Source: Planococcus lenghuensis (GTDB taxonomy: Bacteria > Bacillota > Bacilli > Bacillales_A > Planococcaceae). Taken from it: DNA of 64,000 nt. Within the stretch, counting starts at the first letter, position 1, and every line of letters starts with the position of its first letter. Location: positions 248,001-312,000 of the forward strand of contig NZ_CP019641.1 of the NCBI RefSeq assembly GCF_001999905.1, written 5' to 3'. Below the pieces are notes generated by a model. It ran no database searches and was not told the origin of the DNA. It saw only the letters and a program-made list of their open reading frames with translations. Positions 54,477-63,655 of the stretch are shown piece after piece. The position numbers and the translations under genes are program-made.

Positions 54477-56186
54477 TCAATCATCGGGCGATTCTGAAAG
54501 CCCCGCTGCCGCTCCCGGCCGTGATGAATCTGCTGCCCCGTAAAGGTTTCCGGTTGAGGAATCAATTAGAATCGCCTGGACATCACCAATCCTGATATCA
54601 GGTGATTCCGCCTTTTCCACCTCGAATCCCATCGATTCCAGTTTTCCCCAGACTTCTTGTCCTATTCCGACCTCTGCCTGTACAATCTGGTTCGGGCCAT
54701 TGAACAATCTTGGCTTCCGGATTGCCTCCTTCAAATCCATCTTATATTCAAGGACATTCACTAGTACTTGAAGAACGGAAGCGACAATCGTGTATCCCCC
54801 GGGTGAACCGAGCGTGATAAAAGGGACTCTCTTATGAAATCCGATCGTTGGTGCTTTCGAACTCACCGGGTACTTTCCGGCTCTCGGCTCATTGACTGTT
54901 CCTGGTTTCGAATCGAAATCCGTTAAATCATTGTTTAATAGAAATCCATACCCAGGCACCATGATGCCTGATCCAAACATTCGTTCAATCGAGGACGTAC
55001 AGGCGGCGACATTCCCCCATTGGTCAACAGCCGTGAAGTGAGTCGTCTCTGTTCCGCCATCTGAAGTCCCGTGCTGAATCAAGCGACCCGGCTCCCCTTC
55101 CTGGTACTTCCACGGGTCCCCAAAATCAATTGCCCCGTTGTGTTCCTTGAAATTGATCAGTTTTCGGCGTTCCTCTACATAATCGGGATGCAACAGGCCG
55201 GCCATCGGAATATCCACGAAATTCGGATCGCCAATATAGGCGTTCTTATCCGACAGGGCAATTTCCATCGCTTCAGCAATCAAATAATACTTCTCCCAGG
55301 AGTCGGGGCCGTACTGATTAAAATCAACCGGTTCAAGGATTTTCAGCAACTGCGCCACAGTGAATCCGCCTGCGTTCGGCGGAGCCGGAAATGCAAAATC
55401 GAACTCTTTGTAACTGCTCCATAACGGTTCATCAATCGAAGCCCGGTAATTCGCCAGATCTTTTTTTGTCATCAGCCCGCCAAGCGCCTGGATGGTCTCA
55501 CTGATGGCGTCTGCGATTTTTCCTTCGTAGACGGACGCAAATCCTTCTTCCCGAATGATTTTCAACGTGTTTGTGAGATCCGGCTGTGTCACCGTGTCTC
55601 CTTCTACAAGGGGAACGCCATCTGGCATAAATACTTTTTTGGCTTCCTCTCCCAAGCGGAAGTGGTTGAACTTAATCGCCTGATCCCAGAGGAATTTCAC
55701 TTCGTATTCTTCTTCTGCCAGCTTGATGGCCGGATTGATCAGCCGTTCAAGCGGCAGTGTGCCATAACGCTCATGCGCCAACTCTATTGCTTTCATAATG
55801 CCCGGTATGCCCACCGCTGCGGCTTTCGTGGACCGTTCCAGGAAAGGCACCACATTCCCTTCTTCATCAAGAAACAGTTCCGGCTCCACGGCAGCTGGTG
55901 CTTGGCTGTGCCCGTTAATCACTTTTGTTTCATTCCGTTCACTGTCATAGACGGTGATAAAGCCGCTGGCGCCGATGCCCGTGTCCATCCCCTCGACTGC
56001 CGCCAATGCGAATTGAATGGCGATGATGGCATCAACCGCATTCCCGCCATCTTTCAACACCTGTTCTCCAACTTCGGTCGCTTCTTTTACGGCACTGGCG
56101 GCCATACCGTAACTTCCGATTGCAGTTTCCTGCCAAGCTGCCCGTTTATCTGCCTTTTGATTTTGAAAAATTTCGTCCAATTTCAT
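54477..56186 (-). CDS. Gamma-glutamyltransferase family protein
   Basis: A 569-residue Ntn hydrolase precursor that self-cleaves into two chains and moves or hydrolyses gamma-glutamyl groups. N-terminal AVEGMDTGIGASGFITVYD, the catalytic Thr in TETTHFTAVDQWGNVAAC and the region GFLLNNDLTDF are typical. Near the end ITLGSPGGYTIVASVLQVL supplies the oxyanion site. No signal peptide is seen, so it is more like cytoplasmic YwrD than secreted GGT. The ATG at 56186 is preferred over a GTG at 56198. It stands alone. Confidence 0.9.
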   Translation of the reverse strand: MKLDEIFQNQKADKRAAWQETAIGSYGMAASAVKEATEVGEQVLKDGGNAVDAIIAIQFALAAVEGMDTGIGASGFITVYDSERNETKVINGHSQAPAAVEPELFLDEEGNVVPFLERSTKAAAVGIPGIMKAIELAHERYGTLPLERLINPAIKLAEEEYEVKFLWDQAIKFNHFRLGEEAKKVFMPDGVPLVEGDTVTQPDLTNTLKIIREEGFASVYEGKIADAISETIQALGGLMTKKDLANYRASIDEPLWSSYKEFDFAFPAPPNAGGFTVAQLLKILEPVDFNQYGPDSWEKYYLIAEAMEIALSDKNAYIGDPNFVDIPMAGLLHPDYVEERRKLINFKEHNGAIDFGDPWKYQEGEPGRLIQHGTSDGGTETTHFTAVDQWGNVAACTSSIERMFGSGIMVPGYGFLLNNDLTDFDSKPGTVNEPRAGKYPVSSKAPTIGFHKRVPFITLGSPGGYTIVASVLQVLVNVLEYKMDLKEAIRKPRLFNGPNQIVQAEVGIGQEVWGKLESMGFEVEKAESPDIRIGDVQAILIDSSTGNLYGAADSSRPGAAAGLSESPDD

Positions 56187-56400
56187 GTTATCGGTCACCT
56201 CTTTTGATCGATTCGTTTCCTGAATTATTTGGTGAGTCCATTCCTTGTCTTTCCATCTTTACTGTTTACCCGATTTGCCTGCATGTTAATGAACTTTCAG
56301 GAATCGCAGCCATCTAACCTGACAGAATTTCACTCGTGCGACTTCGTCCTTGTTCTCGCACCCTTTTGTGAATGAGATGGAGATTAGAACAAGCGGCATT

Positions 56401-56430
56401 AAAAAATGAAGTTCCGGGTCTGGAACTTCA
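56401..56430 (-). terminator. Terminator after the DUF2254 gene
   Basis: A 9-bp stem TGAAGTTCC with GGAACTTCA followed by six T on the minus strand. The stem sequence is shared with the terminator at 36.05 kb. Confidence 0.8.
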
Positions 56431-56442
56431 CAAGTTTTCCTA

Positions 56443-57816
56443 TCACGCCTTTTTCTGCCCGATCGCTTTTTTCAGCTTCTCGTACTCTGTTCCATTCCCT
56501 GTTGCATTTGCAAGCAGATCTAGTTTTTCCAGTAACAAATCGCGGTCAATATCATAGATGATTTCCTGTGATACATTTTCGATTGTGTTCTCAGCGAAAC
56601 GCCAAATGTCGGTATGGCGAATCGGATTCGATGACTGAGCCAACATTCGAAGGGCAGATACAATTTCAATGATAATCGGAAGATCACCTTTCGCATAATG
56701 CCGGATCATTCCGAAACCTCTATATAGCGCGCCTTCAAAATGCTGCTCTCGGGTAATCACCCGGACCTGCTTGTCTGAATCAGCAAGATATGGTGTAAAT
56801 GTAATGTGCTCGTCAATGGCCCGCATCAAGTTAGCCAGCTGATAGATGGCATTGATAGCCGAACGGGGATCCCCGTTGTTGATCGATTTGATAGCCACTT
56901 CTGCCAACTTGCTCATCGCCGCATAATTGTCCTGGATTTCCGTTTCTTTATTGCCGAATGCAAAGAATTTCGTATACGCTTCTTCATCCACTTTGTCAGC
57001 CCCTGGTCCCCAGTAGGAAAACAATGGGTTGCCGGCCAGCATGAAATCGCCTATCCGTTCGTGGAGTGCAAGGATTATATCGTCTTTCTGTGCCGCGCTG
57101 ACCATGCCTTGAAAATCAACAAGCTGAATGTAGCCAGCCGCAGGTGCTTTCACTATCTTTGCGTGTTTCCGGAGCTCTTCTTTAAGATCTCCTGCTTTCA
57201 CTACTTTCAGTTTTTCCATATCTTCTGTCAGGTTTTTTTGGATAATCTCTTCGGAGATAAGCCGCATATTCCACGTGATATTATGCACTTGCATCCAATA
57301 GATGGCGTGATTAATGAAAAAAAGGAAGATAATGGCCGTGCTAAACGTCATAAACACCGTCAGCAGCGGAACAAGGACAAATTCATCCTGCCGGAAATTA
57401 TTCATGAATAAAAACAGGAGCAGCACGTAGATAAAACTGCCGTTGAATAGGCCGACGAAATGCTGGGTCTCTCTTGTGGCAATAAAATCCTGCAGCATGC
57501 GCGGTGAAAACTGACTGCTTAATGTAGTCAGAAATACCAGCAGGATGTTTAACGTAAACGCGCTCAGCAGCAAAATCGAAGCGATCAGTGTACTTACCAG
57601 CGTCCGGGTCGTTTCATGATTGAAGGCAAAGAAGCTGGCGCGTACGGAGAGATCAACTTGCATATCGATAAAGAGCGTGATAATTGCAAGGACGGCAGCT
57701 GCCATGACATACGCCAGTGGTTTAAACCAAAGTGACTGGTGTATTTCATGCTTCCGCTGCCGCCGGGACATCCGAAAATATTTCCTTATTTCTCTTGGCA
57801 GAAATTTTACCAACAT
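56443..57816 (-). CDS. DUF2254 membrane protein
   Basis: A 457-residue protein with four N-terminal membrane segments (the first near PLAYVMAAAVLAIITLFI) and a large soluble C-terminal part. LTTLSSQFSPRMLQDFIATRETQHFVGLF is characteristic of DUF2254 proteins, whose function is unknown. The start at 57816 follows AAAGGAGAATC. It lies 89 nt downstream of a TVP38-like gene on the same strand; the two may be co-transcribed. Confidence 0.87.
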   Translation of the reverse strand: MLVKFLPREIRKYFRMSRRQRKHEIHQSLWFKPLAYVMAAAVLAIITLFIDMQVDLSVRASFFAFNHETTRTLVSTLIASILLLSAFTLNILLVFLTTLSSQFSPRMLQDFIATRETQHFVGLFNGSFIYVLLLFLFMNNFRQDEFVLVPLLTVFMTFSTAIIFLFFINHAIYWMQVHNITWNMRLISEEIIQKNLTEDMEKLKVVKAGDLKEELRKHAKIVKAPAAGYIQLVDFQGMVSAAQKDDIILALHERIGDFMLAGNPLFSYWGPGADKVDEEAYTKFFAFGNKETEIQDNYAAMSKLAEVAIKSINNGDPRSAINAIYQLANLMRAIDEHITFTPYLADSDKQVRVITREQHFEGALYRGFGMIRHYAKGDLPIIIEIVSALRMLAQSSNPIRHTDIWRFAENTIENVSQEIIYDIDRDLLLEKLDLLANATGNGTEYEKLKKAIGQKKA

Positions 57817-57905
57817 ACAGCAGATTCTCCTTTCGATTCCCGTCAAGAAGAGGAAGACGCAGGGGAAACAAACTCAAGAGAACGATCACTTCTACCGGTA
57901 CTTGG

Positions 57906-58457
57906 TTAATCAGCAGTTGTACGTGATTTATGCACTTTGCCGACGAAGAAGTAAACGGTAACCAGAACGAGGAGCAAAAGCAGCATGGTAAGCCACGACA
58001 GAGTAGAAATCGCATTACCGAACGCCGTGTATAAAACGGCCGGTGCAATCAGCCCGAGAAGTGAATACAGCGCATACTCCTTATATGATTTCGTCATTTC
58101 CATTAAATACACGCTAAGCAGATTGAAACTGACGAACGGCATGACTCGCAATACCATGACCTGACCGAGGGAAATCGTTTTATCGTGCATAAATTTTTCC
58201 TTGAGGCGATCGATCTTCGCTTTGAATTTCGGAGACTGATCAACCATCCAATACGTACTTAGGGCGAGGATAGACAGCCCGATATAAGACAGCAGCACTC
58301 CTTTGACAAAGCCGAACAACACGCCCCCGGTGATGCATACGACAACGACGGGCAGAAACAGCAGTGGTCGGATGAGATGCAGCAGAATAAAAAGAACGGG
58401 AGCGAACCAGCCGGCACTGTCAATAAACGCTTTCATCGTTTCATAAAATTGTTCCAT
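57906..58457 (-). CDS. TVP38/TMEM64 (DedA-like) membrane protein
   Basis: A 183-residue membrane protein with about five hydrophobic helices. LIRPLLFLPVVVVCITGGVLFGFVKG and the later LRVMPFVSFNLLSVYLMEMTK fit the TVP38/SNARE-associated (VTT domain) family, implicated in lipid transport across the membrane. The ATG at 58457 follows GCAGGAGG. Confidence 0.85.
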   Translation of the reverse strand: MEQFYETMKAFIDSAGWFAPVLFILLHLIRPLLFLPVVVVCITGGVLFGFVKGVLLSYIGLSILALSTYWMVDQSPKFKAKIDRLKEKFMHDKTISLGQVMVLRVMPFVSFNLLSVYLMEMTKSYKEYALYSLLGLIAPAVLYTAFGNAISTLSWLTMLLLLLVLVTVYFFVGKVHKSRTTAD

Positions 58458-58806
58458 TAGAATCCTCCTGCAGAAATGCACTTTCTCCTCTCTATAGATA
58501 GAGGATTTGAATTCGAACCTTTCAATAGATAGACGAAATCCGCTGATTCTTTAGTCATCCCAAAGAATTGCAGAATGAAGAGAATCTCTCTATGCGGGAG
58601 AACACGATAATCCTCAATCAATTATTCTTGATAATCAGCAAAGAAACAACCGAAGTTTCATCCGAAATAGTCCTTCTAATCGCGAGTACAGATGAAGAGA
58701 ACGAAACAGAAAGACCTCACTTAAAGAACTGCTGCTCCGTCTTTAATACACCTGTAGAAGAAAGCAAAACATAAGGAAAAGGATAACAAAACAGGCCTCG
58801 TTATAT
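58458..58806. other. Intergenic region, no gene seen
   Basis: About 350 bp. A plus-strand frame at 58568-58774 has no ribosome-binding site or known motif. No repeat or structure stands out. Confidence 0.4.
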
Positions 58807-59814
58807 TCACGTACCGACTGTTTGCACAGAAGGCCATTGTCGCGCGTCGGATTCGAGGGCACTGAGAAGTTTTCTTCTGCGTCCCTGAAGTTGTTCAACT
58901 TCTGCTTTAAATTCTTTATCGGTCATCGTCGGCAAACCGAAAATCCGAATATCGTCTAAATTAGCGATGGCTGGAACTTGTCCAGCTGTTTTAATGAGCC
59001 GGGGTGAAAGTGCATCCAAGTAGCCTTCAATACTTGATCTTGCTTCTTGAATCAATACCCTATTCGGCTGATACGGCTCGGGAACGCCGAATCGAAGAAT
59101 TGTCAGTGCTTCATCGAGGACAGTAACTGCAACTGATGCAGCTTGTTCGTCCTGTGGACAGTGATAGTAGTACAGAACCGGATAGGCTTTGTGCTGTGCG
59201 GCCAGGGTGCTGAGTCGTGAAGAAGTGGAACTTAACAGCAAATTAATATCGGAAAAATCGTTGCCATTCCACGTGTTTCTCACAAATTCACTTCCCGATT
59301 TGCCAATTGCGGTAATACTGGAAGCAAACGAACGTTGCTGTATGACCGAATTGAGAATGGATAGTGTGTATGTGGCACCAAGCGTCAGAAACAAAAAGCC
59401 GTTTCCTGATGCAGCTGCGGTGGCCACTTGCCAGAAACCCTCTCTTGGAACATAATCGCCAACGCCAAGCGTGAATACGACGTATCCCGTAAAATAAACC
59501 CGCTCACTCCAGTTGATTGGCTTGTCATCGCGTGTATCAACCACTGAATGGATATCCCCGGAAAAAACCAGCAGCCATCCGAGCCATAGTAACCCAATCC
59601 ACATTAAGAGTGTGATGGCCAAAACGGCCGGTCCTGCCAGACTGAGCAGCAAAGGATGACCCCTGCTGATTCCTCTCGTCATCTTCCATAAGAATCTCGA
59701 TAATCGGCTGGAGATGGGCCCGGCTCCTCCGTCGACCCAAAGCGTCGTCCAGAAAACATCTATCGTCACGAACAGCAATAGGCCAATGCCGGCCACTAAA
59801 TAAATCCATTCCAT
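58807..59814 (-). CDS. Two-helix potassium-channel-like protein
   Basis: A 335-residue membrane protein. N-terminal helices are followed by YFTGYVVFTLGVGDYVPREG, where TLGVGDY resembles the K+ selectivity filter (T-x-G-Y/V-G-D) of Ion_trans_2 channels, then a long helix with FLFLTLGATYTLSILNSVIQQ. The C-terminal 170 residues are soluble and unfamiliar. The ATG follows AAAGGAG and lies only 16 nt after the stop of an IS3 orfA fragment, so its own promoter may have been replaced by IS sequence. Confidence 0.8.
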   Translation of the reverse strand: MEWIYLVAGIGLLLFVTIDVFWTTLWVDGGAGPISSRLSRFLWKMTRGISRGHPLLLSLAGPAVLAITLLMWIGLLWLGWLLVFSGDIHSVVDTRDDKPINWSERVYFTGYVVFTLGVGDYVPREGFWQVATAAASGNGFLFLTLGATYTLSILNSVIQQRSFASSITAIGKSGSEFVRNTWNGNDFSDINLLLSSTSSRLSTLAAQHKAYPVLYYYHCPQDEQAASVAVTVLDEALTILRFGVPEPYQPNRVLIQEARSSIEGYLDALSPRLIKTAGQVPAIANLDDIRIFGLPTMTDKEFKAEVEQLQGRRRKLLSALESDARQWPSVQTVGT

Positions 59815-59830
59815 GCACCTAATCTCCTTT

Positions 59831-60136
59831 CTATTCCTTTTCCATCTCCAAATACTCTTTTAGGATTTCGTTCTCCATTTTCAAGTTAGCGATCTGCCTG
59901 CTCCGTTTTTCATCTTCGCCTGTGTTTTCAGGTCCGTGTCCATACGTATACCGCTTACCGATCGGCTGGTCAAAGCGATACAGCTCATTTGCCCGATACC
60001 ATCTCATCCACGTCTTAATTTGGGATTCATTTTTGATGCCATGCTTCTCCATGACTTCCTTTGTCGTCAATTGACCGCTCAATTTGTCCTTGACGACGGC
60101 CCGTTTCACTTCGCTTGAATACACGTTTTTGCCCAT
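59831..60136 (-). CDS. Solitary IS3-type OrfA
   Basis: A 101-residue helix-turn-helix transposase subunit (VYSSEVKRAVVKDKLSGQLTTKEVMEKHGI, then a coiled region KRSRQIANLKMENEILKEYLEM). A terminal-repeat-like sequence GTGTCCCATTAGTTTAGG lies upstream near 60197. No orfB follows: the channel gene starts 16 nt after its stop. It is therefore the 5' part of an IS whose rest was deleted. Confidence 0.82.
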   Translation of the reverse strand: MGKNVYSSEVKRAVVKDKLSGQLTTKEVMEKHGIKNESQIKTWMRWYRANELYRFDQPIGKRYTYGHGPENTGEDEKRSRQIANLKMENEILKEYLEMEKE

Positions 60137-60271
60137 GCAAAAACACCTCCGATTTCTATACCTGTTTCCAGTGTATCATCTCGAAGGTGTTTTATTGTGT
60201 CCCATTAGTTTAGGTTAGCCCATCAAAGGCACATGCCCGAATCCGGTTTTTGTTTAGGCAATAAAACGCCT

Positions 60272-61234
60272 TCAATAACGATCACCTGAAGCGATACCTT
60301 GCGGTGCCACTTCATCAATTTCATCCAGTTCGCTCTGTGACAACGTGAAATCGAGCGCTCCAATATTTTCCCTTAAATATTTTTCCTTCTTCGTCCCTGG
60401 AATTGGTATGATATCCTCGCCTTGCGCCAAAAGCCAGGCAAGTGCGAGTTGTGCAGGCGTTACCTCTTTTTGCTTCGCCAATTGCTCAATTTTTTCGACG
60501 ACCTTCAGGTTTTTATTAAAATTCTCACCTTGGAAGCGCGGCGAATGGCGCCGATAATCGTCTTTCGGGAAGTCTTCAATCTTTTGGAATCGGCCCGTCA
60601 GAAACCCACGGCCGAGCGGGCTGTAAGGTACAAAACCGATGCCGAGCTCGCGCGCCGTGTCGAGAATATCATCCTCCACGTCGCGGCTGAACAACGAATA
60701 TTCCGTTTGCAGTGCCGTTATGGTATGCTCCTTATGCGCACGTCGAATCGTCTCTGAATCCGCTTCCGACAAGCCTAGGTAACGTACTTTCCCTGCCTTC
60801 ATCAAATCGCCCATCGCACCGACCGTCTCTTCAATCGGCACTTCCGGATCCACCCGGTGCTGGTAGTACACGTCAATATGGTCCACGCCCAGGCGCTGCA
60901 GACTTTTATCACATGACTCTTTCACATACTTCGGACGGCCATTGACGCCTTGGAACGACTGATCCGCACCGCGCACGACCCCGAACTTCGTGGCCAGCAC
61001 CACTTGATCTCGCTTGCCTTTCAATGCCTCACCCACGAGATTTTCGTTCTCGCCGAGACCATACATATCCGCCGTATCAAAAAACGTGATTCCCAAATCG
61101 ATTGCCGTATGGATGGTCTCGATTGATTGCTGGTCATCACGACCGACATAAAAGTCCGACATCCCCATACACCCGAGCCCAATCGCCGAAACTTCCGGAC
61201 CGTCCTGCCCCAATCTGCGTGTCTTCATATACAT
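60272..61234 (-). CDS. Aldo/keto reductase
   Basis: A 320-residue NADPH-dependent reductase with the TIM-barrel fold. The catalytic tetrad is visible: Asp in FFDTADMYG, Tyr in the same segment, Lys in LATKFG and His in [26 protein letters not shown] near the end is the cofactor phosphate-binding part. It likely reduces small aldehydes or ketones. The start at 61234 follows AAGGAGCGG. Confidence 0.93.
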   Translation of the reverse strand: MYMKTRRLGQDGPEVSAIGLGCMGMSDFYVGRDDQQSIETIHTAIDLGITFFDTADMYGLGENENLVGEALKGKRDQVVLATKFGVVRGADQSFQGVNGRPKYVKESCDKSLQRLGVDHIDVYYQHRVDPEVPIEETVGAMGDLMKAGKVRYLGLSEADSETIRRAHKEHTITALQTEYSLFSRDVEDDILDTARELGIGFVPYSPLGRGFLTGRFQKIEDFPKDDYRRHSPRFQGENFNKNLKVVEKIEQLAKQKEVTPAQLALAWLLAQGEDIIPIPGTKKEKYLRENIGALDFTLSQSELDEIDEVAPQGIASGDRY

Positions 61235-61449
61235 CGTCCGCTCCTTCGCTGAAAAATTTCCCGTGGTATAAAATACAATTTATTTTTCTTATCCATCTGT
61301 TCCCCAACTGTCGGATTTTAAACGTTGAATGGAATAAATTCCAGTTAGACGAGCTAATTTCATAAATCGCCTATTTAAAAAAGCGCAGACGGCTTTCCTG
61401 TCCATTTTTCCTCTGAAAATAGGATTGAATTAAGGAATCCTTCACTCCT

Positions 61450-61550
61450 TGGACGGAAACCCGCTCGCTTTCCGCGGACTGGCCGGCAAGCCTCACCGCC
61501 CATTCCGTGCGGCGGAATCTTGCCTGCCAGTTATTCCGCAGGAGTCTCGC
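61450..61550. repeat. Structured GC-rich repeat of a Bacillales type
   Basis: A 100-bp palindromic unit: CTGGCCGGCAAG (61479-61490) pairs with CTTGCCTGCCAG (61519-61530) with one mismatch, around an inner CCGCC/GGCGG hairpin, and both edges carry CGCTTTCCGCGG and CCGCAGGAGTCTCGC. I recall many dispersed copies of such TTTCCGCGG...CGCAGGAGTC repeats in Bacillus relatives. Family assignment is from memory; the structure is seen directly. Confidence 0.65.
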
Positions 61551-61604
61551 AAATTCCCGTTCCGTTCAGATGAAAAAGGAGCAGCTTCTTTAGCTGGATT
61601 CGAA

Positions 61605-62160
61605 TCAGGCAGCGATCCTGTTCACCGTACCGGCCAGTTTCAGCCGATCGGCTGCCAGCCGGCATGCATTGTAGACAAGTGTGATCAATTGAAAATGAAT
61701 TTTTGCTTTCTTGCCGGTGCGATGCCGGACGTTATTCAAATCGAAGTTCTGCTTCAAGTAAGCGTTGACCCGTTCGACAGCGCCACGTGTTTTATACAGG
61801 ACATCCCATTTCACGGAACTTCTGGCCGGCACAGTATGTTTGCGAAGGTCGATCGACCTTTTGATCTTATTATAGACTTTCTGACATAGGGAATCATCCC
61901 GCGGCGGACAGGTGGCGCACTCGTGCGGTCTGGTGTATTTAAGGTTTCATACTTCGTATCGTAACTGTCGCGTGTTCCCGGACACATGTTGGCGCGAAGT
62001 GCTCATCGAAACCGAGCACTTCTCCTTCCTGACGCGGATTGTAGGCGATCACCGCCTGGAGTTCCATCCGGCGCAGCTGCTCATAGATCGCCTTGTAATC
62101 GTAGCCCTTGTCCATGATGCCGGACTGGAACCGGCCGGGCCACCGCGCTTCGATCAGCAT
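61605..62160 (-). pseudogene. DDE transposase remnant
   Basis: Two pieces of one transposase on the minus strand: IMDKGYDYKAIYEQLRRMELQAVIAYNPR (upstream) and RGAVERVNAYLKQNFDLNNVRHRTGKKAKIHF (downstream), with stops between (about 61833-61938). The second holds the conserved Glu region. No terminal repeats are seen. IS group not certain. Confidence 0.78.
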
Positions 62161-62426
62161 CTTCCCCCTTCGTATTTAAATAGCTTCTGATAAGCGGTCA
62201 TATGTTAACCGAAAATAAGATTCTTCCTTTTTTACGAAAAAATTTCACAGTATTGGATAACCGCTAATTAGGTTAATTTATCTTATTTCTCTATTTCCTT
62301 CGGTTCTAACAGAAAAACTGTATAACGCTTATCTTTTTCAAAATTTCAATCTATATAAGTTGATTTAATGTTTCGAACATCCAGCAATCAGGTGTATACT
62401 GTTAATACCTGAAAGGATGATCGAAT

Positions 62427-62936
62427 ATGGAAAAACAGGATCAGCTGAGCGAACTGCAGGAAGCCATGAACCAGGCGAAAGACCGCCGGCTTTACGAACG
62501 ATATCTGGCTGTCCGTCTTGTCCTGGAGGGCGAGACAATGGAGGAAGCCGGCCGGATCATCGGCCGGCGCCGCCAGGCCGTCAGTTCTTACTTGTCCGCT
62601 TATCTGGCAGGCGGCATCGAGGGACTGGCCCTTGGCCATTCCACTGGAAAGAAACCGAAACTGACGGCAGAACAGCAGGAAGAGCTGGCGGAGACGATTG
62701 CCACCCGGACACCGGCCGATGTCGGCTTCAGCGCCCGCTACAACTGGACACTCGCACTGGCTGCCGAATACGCGAAAAACAGATGGGGCGTCTCTTATTC
62801 CCTGCGCGGTATGTCGATTCTGTTGGGCAGGCAGGGGCTCTCCAATACACGGCCGACGTATACGCTGGAGAAAGCCGATCCGGAAAAGCAGCGGGAATTC
62901 AAGGAAAAGACGTTTCCAGCGCTAAAAAAAAGCTGA
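62427..62936 (+). CDS. IS630 transposase, N-terminal frame (type B)
   Basis: 169 residues, same sequence as the copy at 33292. Ends at the A8 run with TGATG overlap. Confidence 0.9.
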   Translation: MEKQDQLSELQEAMNQAKDRRLYERYLAVRLVLEGETMEEAGRIIGRRRQAVSSYLSAYLAGGIEGLALGHSTGKKPKLTAEQQEELAETIATRTPADVGFSARYNWTLALAAEYAKNRWGVSYSLRGMSILLGRQGLSNTRPTYTLEKADPEKQREFKEKTFPALKKS

Positions 62937-63466
62937 TGGCTGAAGAGATCGACCATCTCCTCTTCGAGGATGAGTCGATGATCCGAGATTACCAGGCAAT
63001 CGGGCGGACGTGGTTCAGAAAAGGGGAACAGCGGTTCATCCCCACTCACGGCCAACACAAAGGCGTGAAGCTCATCGCCACGCTAAATTACGCGACGGGC
63101 GAAGTCTTCTGCACAGAAGAAGAACGGTATGATGCCGTGACGTTCCTGCGCTTTCTCAGGAAACTCCTATCTGTTTACCCAACGGGTAAGATCGCCGTGG
63201 TTCTGGACAATGCCCGAATCCATCACGCGAAGCTGATCCAGCCGTTTCTGGAAGAGAACCGGGACCGATTGGGGCTTGTCTTCCTGCCGCCCTACAGCCC
63301 CCAACTGAACCTGACGGAAGGCCTCTGGAAATGGCTGAAGGAATCCGTCATTAACAATGTCTTCTTCCCGGATGTTCGTAAGATTAAGCTGAAAGTGCGG
63401 GAATTCATCCAGTACATCAGCGAGCGATTGGAAGAAGTGATTGATCGGCTTTGCGTGCGCCTTTGA
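62936..63466 (+). CDS. IS630 transposase, catalytic frame (type B)
   Basis: 176 residues, same as the copy at 33801, with complete DDE motifs. Expression as a fusion by -1 slippage on eight A is likely. Confidence 0.9.
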   Translation: MAEEIDHLLFEDESMIRDYQAIGRTWFRKGEQRFIPTHGQHKGVKLIATLNYATGEVFCTEEERYDAVTFLRFLRKLLSVYPTGKIAVVLDNARIHHAKLIQPFLEENRDRLGLVFLPPYSPQLNLTEGLWKWLKESVINNVFFPDVRKIKLKVREFIQYISERLEEVIDRLCVRL

Positions 63467-63476
63467 GTATGTTTCT

Positions 63477-63629
63477 TTAATTCAACTTATATAGAAAATT
63501 TTCGTTAATCGTCCGTTTTTGGGCAGTCTCTAACCCGGCTTTGACCAGCATTCTGTATTCTAATGGGCGCTTGGTCAATTCAGCTCTTTTACCTATCGAT
63601 TTTTGATCAATTTTTTCAATCTCCACCAT
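63477..63629 (-). CDS. Possible small protein, tail altered by IS630
   Basis: A 50-codon frame starting MVEIEKIDQKSIGKRAEL at 63629 with GGAAAGAG upstream, 26 nt after the RND pump stop. Its last codons come from the IS630 end (LYKLN). Without the element it would end two codons after the insertion point (LD, stop), at 47 residues. I do not recognise it and expression is unproven. Confidence 0.35.
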   Translation of the reverse strand: MVEIEKIDQKSIGKRAELTKRPLEYRMLVKAGLETAQKRTINENFLYKLN

Positions 63630-63655
63630 TACTTAAACTCTTTCCAAACTCTCTC

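Larger units (their letters stand above)
62354..63491 (+). mobile_element. IS630-family element type B, copy 2
   Basis: 1138 bp, TA on both sides (62352-62353 and 63492-63493). The encoded proteins are the same as in copy 1 at 33.2 kb. It is inserted at the last codons of a small minus-strand frame downstream of the RND pump gene. Confidence 0.95.

Noticed and set aside
58568-58774. Plus-strand frame of 68 codons
   Set aside because: No ribosome-binding site, no recognisable motif, and opposite to its neighbours.
33219-63491. Composite transposon bounded by the IS630 type B copies
   Set aside because: IS630 elements duplicate TA singly and are not known to move 29 kb between two copies. Each copy has its own TA pair, which fits independent insertions.
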